Positions 60,163-64,000 of a stretch of DNA of 64,000 bases are shown here, piece after piece. The DNA comes from JBBQER01 sp038320885. Lineage in GTDB: Bacteria > Actinomycetota > Acidimicrobiia > IMCC26256 > PALSA-610. The position numbers and the translations under genes are program-made. Under the pieces are notes generated by a model. That model did not search any database. It was not told the origin of the DNA and saw nothing but the letters and a program-made list of their open reading frames with translations. Numbering within the stretch: position 1 is the stretch's first letter; the number at the start of each line of letters is the position of its first letter. The stretch covers positions 1 to 64,000 of the forward strand of contig JBBQER010000003.1 in NCBI GenBank assembly GCA_038320885.1, given 5' to 3'.

Positions 60163-61061
60163 GTGGGGAGGTTGAGGAGCTGCTCGGTCTGGGCAATGGT
60201 CGCCGGCGGGCGGCCGACTTCGGCGCAGAGTGATGCGGCGGCCGTGGCTTGCTCGACGTTCGGCGGGCCGCCGTCCCAGTCTTCGATGCCGACGCGGAGG
60301 TGCCCACCCCGCTCGAGCGCGGCGCGTGCGAGCGGCGTGTCGAGGAGCGAGCCGCCGAGCAGGGCCACGGCCCACTCGACGGGTGCGTCGCCGAGCATGG
60401 CCAGGAAGAGATCGAGCGCCTCGATGATCGGCGGCGCGCCCCACAGCGGATCACCACCGCCGAGGTAGCCACCGCCGGCGAAGTAGAACTTCACGAACGT
60501 GCCCGGCGGTAGCGCACCCGCGCGGGAGTACGCCAGCACGACTTGCAGGAAGCCCGGCTCGAAGATCGCGATGCTCGGGCCGAGACCGCGCGCCGTGCAC
60601 ACCTGCATCTCGTACCCGATCTTGGCGAACGTGTTGGTGTACACGAACTCGCTCGGCGGTGGAAGTCCGTCGCGACCGGTGCCACCGAGGTTCACCGAGC
60701 CGGTGTCGACCGCGCCTTGGCGGACGAGTCCCATGTCGTCGAGCAGCTCCACGTGGCGGTAGCGGTCTTCGACCGTCTCGCCGAATCCGACGGTCGGGTA
60801 GCAGATGATCCCCGGATGTTGCTCGACCACCGGCCGGAACGCGGTCGCGTACTGCTCGGCCGCCTCTTCGGCGCCGACGACGAGGTCGGGCGCGTGGGTG
60901 TGGATGATCGTGGCGCCCGCGTCGACGCACGCGAGCGCGTCCTTGGCGTGCTCCTCGACGGTGGCGGGAACGTTGGGATTCCGGTGGCGGGTGGTCACGC
61001 CGTTGAGCGCGACCTCGAGGATCACGGGAGCATCGGCGGGCGGGTGGGGACGAGGCGTCAT
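60159..61061 (-). CDS. BKACE family enzyme (beta-keto acid cleavage, DUF849)
   Basis: A 300-residue TIM-barrel enzyme. Family marks are VILEVALNGVTTRHRNPNVPATVEEHAKDALACVDAGATIIHTHAPD (metal-site His-x-His), DTGSVNLGG and the EP-G-F-L-Q-V stretch, and near the end VALLGGSLLDTPLARAALERGGHLRVGIEDW. BKACE proteins condense a beta-keto acid with acetyl-CoA. The ATG at 61059-61061 is used; the frame upstream is antisense to the next gene. It is divergent from a nitronate monooxygenase with a 19-base gap. Confidence 0.85.
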   Translation of the reverse strand: MTPRPHPPADAPVILEVALNGVTTRHRNPNVPATVEEHAKDALACVDAGATIIHTHAPDLVVGAEEAAEQYATAFRPVVEQHPGIICYPTVGFGETVEDRYRHVELLDDMGLVRQGAVDTGSVNLGGTGRDGLPPPSEFVYTNTFAKIGYEMQVCTARGLGPSIAIFEPGFLQVVLAYSRAGALPPGTFVKFYFAGGGYLGGGDPLWGAPPIIEALDLFLAMLGDAPVEWAVALLGGSLLDTPLARAALERGGHLRVGIEDWDGGPPNVEQATAAASLCAEVGRPPATIAQTEQLLNLPT

Positions 61062-61080
61062 GTGGGTAGCGTGCCACGCC

Positions 61081-62010
61081 GTGCGCACCAGAATCACGGA
61101 ACTTCTCGGAATCGAGCACCCGATCGTGCAGGCCCCGATGGGCTTCATCGCCCGGGCCCAGCTCGCTTCGGCGGTGTCGAATGCCGGCGGCCTCGGCATC
61201 ATCGAGACCTCGTCGGGCCAGCTGAGCGAAGTCCGCGACGAGATCCAGAAGATGCGCGCGCTCACCGACAAGCCGTTCGGCGTGAACATCGCGCAGCTCT
61301 TCGTACGAGACCCGAGCATCGTCGACTTCGTGGCGGAGAACGGCGTGGCATTCGTCACCACGTCGGCCGGTGATCCCACGAAGTTCACGAGGGCGCTGAA
61401 GGACGCGGGCCTCACGGTGTTCCACGTCGTGCCGTCGCTGCGCGGCGCGTTGAAGGCGGTCGATGCCGGGGTCGACGGGCTGGTCGTCGAAGGCAACGAA
61501 GGCGGCGGCTTCAAGGCGCCGACCGGCGCGTCGACGATGGTGTTGCTACCGCTGATCGCGTCCCGCGTCAACGTGCCGATCATCGCGGCCGGCGGGGTGT
61601 GCGACGGTCAGTCGATGGCGGCCGCGCTGGTGCTCGGCGCGGAAGGCGTGCAGATGGGCACGCGCATGGTGAGCGCGAAGGAGTCTCCGGTGCACGACAA
61701 CTGGAAGCAACTCATCTGCACGTCGAACGAAGGCGACACGTTGCTGCTCAACCGGCACGCGCCGCCCGCGTTCCGCGTCTTGCGAACCGCGTTCAGCGAG
61801 GCGGCCGAAGGCGAAGATCGCGCCGTGATTCCCAAGTTGGAGTCGGTGCACGACCTCTACTTCGGCGGCAACATGGAAGCGTCGTTCGCGTTCAGCGGTC
61901 AGGTCGCCGGCCGCATCACCGAAGTGATGCCCGTCGCGCAGATCCTGCGGGAGACGATCGCCGACTGCGAGCAGACGCTCCGCGAGATCTCCACGCGCTT
62001 CGCCGGCTGA
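61081..62010 (+). CDS. Nitronate monooxygenase family FMN enzyme
   Basis: A 309-residue TIM-barrel flavoprotein. Seen are ITELLGIEHPIVQAPMGFIARAQLASAVSNAGGLGIIETSSGQ at the N-terminus, DGLVVEGNEGGGFKAP (catalytic region, where many members have GxEAGGH) and the phosphate-binding PIIAAGGVCDGQSMAAALVLGAEGVQMGTRMVSAKES. The position of the usual histidine is Phe (GGGF). It may be an enoyl-reductase-like or nitronate-oxidising enzyme. Start GTG 61081; an upstream open stretch is antisense to the BKACE gene. Confidence 0.85.
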   Translation: MRTRITELLGIEHPIVQAPMGFIARAQLASAVSNAGGLGIIETSSGQLSEVRDEIQKMRALTDKPFGVNIAQLFVRDPSIVDFVAENGVAFVTTSAGDPTKFTRALKDAGLTVFHVVPSLRGALKAVDAGVDGLVVEGNEGGGFKAPTGASTMVLLPLIASRVNVPIIAAGGVCDGQSMAAALVLGAEGVQMGTRMVSAKESPVHDNWKQLICTSNEGDTLLLNRHAPPAFRVLRTAFSEAAEGEDRAVIPKLESVHDLYFGGNMEASFAFSGQVAGRITEVMPVAQILRETIADCEQTLREISTRFAG

Positions 62011-62017
62011 GATCCGG

Positions 62018-62371
62018 TCAGCTGCCGCTGACGTTGTCGAGTCGTTGGAGAAGGTGATGCGCCGCGAGCTCGATCTCCTTGTGACGCCACTCTGCGGCCC
62101 GATACTGGCAGGCGATCAGTCCGCTGCGATGAACGCGGCGAAGGTCGCCGTAGACGAACCCGTACCGGGCTTTGGTGTCGTCGTTGGCACCGTCATGGAG
62201 AGCGAGATGCCACTCGGCGTACTCCTCCCACGAGTGCGACTCCAGGAACGCGTTCTCCTCGTCGGCGCTGGGCTGACTCTCGCCCCAGTCGCTGTCGAGC
62301 ACGTACTGACGCGCATCGATGAGGTGCTGCGCTTTCGTGACGGCGTGATTGTTCACCGAATAGGAAGCCAT
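62018..62371 (-). CDS. Conserved hypothetical protein of actinobacteria
   Basis: A 117-residue soluble protein: SVNNHAVTKAQHLIDARQYVLDSDWGESQPSADEENAFLESHSWEEYAEWHLALHDGANDDTKARYGFVYGDLRRVHRSGLIACQYRAAEWRHKEIELAAHHLLQRL. I recognise this as a widespread actinobacterial family without known function. It starts four bases after the stop of a small membrane protein gene and converges on the nitronate monooxygenase gene. Confidence 0.8.
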   Translation of the reverse strand: MASYSVNNHAVTKAQHLIDARQYVLDSDWGESQPSADEENAFLESHSWEEYAEWHLALHDGANDDTKARYGFVYGDLRRVHRSGLIACQYRAAEWRHKEIELAAHHLLQRLDNVSGS

Positions 62372-62375
62372 CCCG

Positions 62376-62546
62376 TCATTTTGCCGGTCGCAGGAGAACG
62401 ACGCCGAAGAGGATCGCGAACGCCCCGATCACGGCCCACAGGGCCTCGCCGCTCATGAACGAGCCGCCGATCCATCCGACACCTTGACCGAACCAGATCA
62501 CGCCCACGATGCAGAGCACCACTCCGGCGATCAGTCGTGTCCTCAC
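62376..62546 (-). CDS. Small two-helix membrane protein
   Basis: A 56-residue protein: VRTRLIAGVVLCIVGVIWFGQ forms a first helix, then GVGWIGGSFMSG and a second helix LWAVIGAFAILFGVVLLRPAK. The GTG start at 62544-62546 has a good GGGAGG six bases upstream, and the coding frame keeps the GC-rich third positions of real genes. It is the first gene of a two-gene unit with the hypothetical protein downstream. No function is known. Confidence 0.75.
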   Translation of the reverse strand: MRTRLIAGVVLCIVGVIWFGQGVGWIGGSFMSGEALWAVIGAFAILFGVVLLRPAK

Positions 62547-62687
62547 TCGTGCCTCCCGTGAACACCGCTTGAACGGTCGGTTTCGAGGCGGACGTTAGGT
62601 CGGCACCCTCCGCTCAGAGAGTTACCCTGGGCTGCCGATGAGAGCGGGCACGTTCCCGCTGGGCGGATGTTCATAGGGGTCGCCGAG

Positions 62688-64000
62688 ATGCACGAGCCCA
62701 CCGACATCAATTCGAACCTGATCAAGCCGCTCCGGCCGCACGTGATGGTGCTGTTCGGTGCCACCGGCGACCTCGCGCGGCGCAAGCTCCTGCCCGGCAT
62801 GTTCCACCTCTCGCAAGCGGGCCTGTTGCCCGACTGCCGCATCGTCGGATCGTCGCTCGACGAACTCGACGACGAGGGCTTCCGCCTGTTCGCCCGCGCC
62901 GCGCTCGACGAGTTCTCCCACCACGGCGTGCCCGACGACGAGTGGGACGCGTTCGCGGCGCGGCTCTTCTTCGTCTCCCAGTCGGCGGGGAACGACGTGC
63001 TCGCGAAGGTCGTGGCCGAGCTGGAAGACGAGCTCGGCGGTGACGTCGCCCGTCTCCACTACCTCAGTGTTCCTCCCGCGGCGGCGACCGAGGTGGTGCG
63101 GAGTCTCGGAGAGGTCGGCTTGGCCGAGCGGGCGCGCATCATCATGGAGAAGCCGTTTGGTACGAACCTCGCGAGCGCGGTGAAGCTGAACGACTCGCTG
63201 CACCAGACCTTCGACGAGAGCCAGATCTTCCGCATCGACCACTTCCTCGGGAAGGAAGCCGCGCTCAACATCCTTGCGTTCCGATTCGCGAACGGGCTGT
63301 TCGAGCCGATCTGGAACCGTCAGCACATCGCGCACGTGCAGATCGACGTGCCGGAGACGCTCGCGATCGGCCAGCGCATCGGGTTCTACGAGAAGACCGG
63401 CGCGTACCGCGACATGGTCGTGAACCACCTGTTTCAAGTACTCGCGTTCATGGCGATGGAACCGCCGACCGCGCTCGAGCCGCAGTCGATCGGTGAGGAG
63501 AAGAACAAGGTGTTCCGGTCTCTGAGTCCGATCGAGCCGTCGCAGGTCGTGCGCGGGCAGTACGAGGGCTACCTCGACGAGCCGGGCGTGTCGCCGCACT
63601 CGGAGACCGAGACGTTCGTCGCGCTCCGGTGCGAGATCGACAACTGGCGCTGGGCGGGTGTGCCCTTCTACCTCCGCACCGGCAAGCGCATGGCGCAAGG
63701 CGCGCGCATCATCTCGATCGCGTTCCGCGAGCCGCCCAAGAGCATGTTCCCCGCCGGTTCCGGAGTCGGTGCGCACGGTCCCGACCACCTCACCTTCGAT
63801 CTCGCCGACGCGTCGCGGCTCTCGCTCTCGTTCTACGGCAAGCGTCCGGGGACCGGCATGCGGCTCGACAAGCAGAGTCTGCAGTTCGCGTTGCACGAGA
63901 CCGGCCGTACGACCGACCTGCTCGAGGCGTACGAGCGGTTGATCTACGACGCCATGAGCGGGGACCACACGCTGTTCACGAGCGCCGACGGCATCGAGAA
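62688..64000 (+). CDS. zwf: Glucose-6-phosphate 1-dehydrogenase (3' end outside window)
   Basis: About 437 codons of an expected 480-510 are present. The NADP loop is VMVLFGATGDLARRKLLPGMFHL, and the active-site block is FRIDHFLGKEAALNILAFRFANGLFEPIWNR. MEKPFGTNLASAVKLN and PFYLRTGKRMAQG are further markers. It oxidises glucose 6-phosphate at the entry of the pentose phosphate pathway. ATG 62688 follows an AGGGG; an in-frame ATG at 62667 is possible and adds seven residues. Confidence 0.93.
   Translation, partial: MHEPTDINSNLIKPLRPHVMVLFGATGDLARRKLLPGMFHLSQAGLLPDCRIVGSSLDELDDEGFRLFARAALDEFSHHGVPDDEWDAFAARLFFVSQSAGNDVLAKVVAELEDELGGDVARLHYLSVPPAAATEVVRSLGEVGLAERARIIMEKPFGTNLASAVKLNDSLHQTFDESQIFRIDHFLGKEAALNILAFRFANGLFEPIWNRQHIAHVQIDVPETLAIGQRIGFYEKTGAYRDMVVNHLFQVLAFMAMEPPTALEPQSIGEEKNKVFRSLSPIEPSQVVRGQYEGYLDEPGVSPHSETETFVALRCEIDNWRWAGVPFYLRTGKRMAQGARIISIAFREPPKSMFPAGSGVGAHGPDHLTFDLADASRLSLSFYGKRPGTGMRLDKQSLQFALHETGRTTDLLEAYERLIYDAMSGDHTLFTSADGIE

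Noticed and set aside
1..64000. CRISPR arrays, tRNA and rRNA genes, prophage or plasmid replication genes
   Set aside because: No regularly spaced repeats, no tRNA cloverleaf apart from the tmRNA ends, and no phage or replication proteins were recognised.

Overview
High-GC bacterial DNA, most likely a chromosomal segment of an actinobacterium (Actinomycetota), possibly of the Acidimicrobiia type. The grounds are frequent GTG starts, ATGA/GTGA stop-start overlaps, an F420-type luciferase-like oxidoreductase, two mycothiol-type DinB-superfamily proteins, DUF2332, DUF2855 and DUF1028 proteins, and a palindromic CGAAC-N4-GTTCG SOS box at dinB. The genus cannot be read from the sequence. Both ends cut genes: a GH2 beta-galactosidase on the left and glucose-6-phosphate dehydrogenase on the right.

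Left part (1-35.9 kb) is mostly metabolic and housekeeping. A minus-strand operon encodes a sugar kinase, a sphingosine-phosphate-lyase-like PLP enzyme and the GH2 enzyme (1-3.3 kb). After it come a thioesterase, a DUF1028 protein, an F420-type oxidoreductase, DUF2277 and dinB (3.3-7.5 kb). Next are a VOC protein, an ECF sigma factor, a STAS protein and a run of small hydrolases (7.6-12.9 kb), then a complete Pot-type ABC importer (12.9-17 kb). DUF proteins, SRPBCC proteins, an FtsX-like permease, a transglutaminase-like protein, a double-GNAT protein and a three-domain flavoprotein follow (17-28.4 kb). A frameshifted lipoprotein gene, a carotenoid oxygenase, tmRNA, NDH-2, thioredoxin and an MMPL transporter complete this part.

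Middle part (35.9-60.2 kb) is a surface-glycan synthesis and decoration island with many duplication scars. Its core is a minus-strand operon at 44.7-38.6 kb: acyl carrier protein, FkbH-like HAD enzyme, MBOAT acyltransferase, SGNH protein, a 40-residue membrane microprotein that ends in the DltX-like hexapeptide FVYQGF, and a methyltransferase. I read it as a Dlt-like cell-envelope acylation pathway in which an FkbH-type glyceryl loader replaces the DltA adenylation enzyme. Around it lie two copies of a methyltransferase + membrane glycosyltransferase pair (one methyltransferase is broken), another methyltransferase, a sulfotransferase, a GtrB/ArnC-like polyprenyl-phosphate glycosyltransferase, a WecE-type sugar transaminase and two acyltransferase-SGNH fusion proteins. 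Together these could make a polyprenyl-linked amino sugar, build a glycan outside the membrane, and methylate, sulfate and acylate it. At least four segmental duplications have decayed here: SGNH, microprotein, methyltransferase and a partial smpB joined to a copied ACP leader. Two insertion-sequence remnants flank the second acyltransferase.

Right end (60.2-64 kb): a BKACE-type enzyme and a nitronate monooxygenase face apart, followed by a small two-gene unit and zwf. Both trans-translation genes, ssrA and smpB, are in the window about 22 kb apart. No tRNA, rRNA or CRISPR array was seen.
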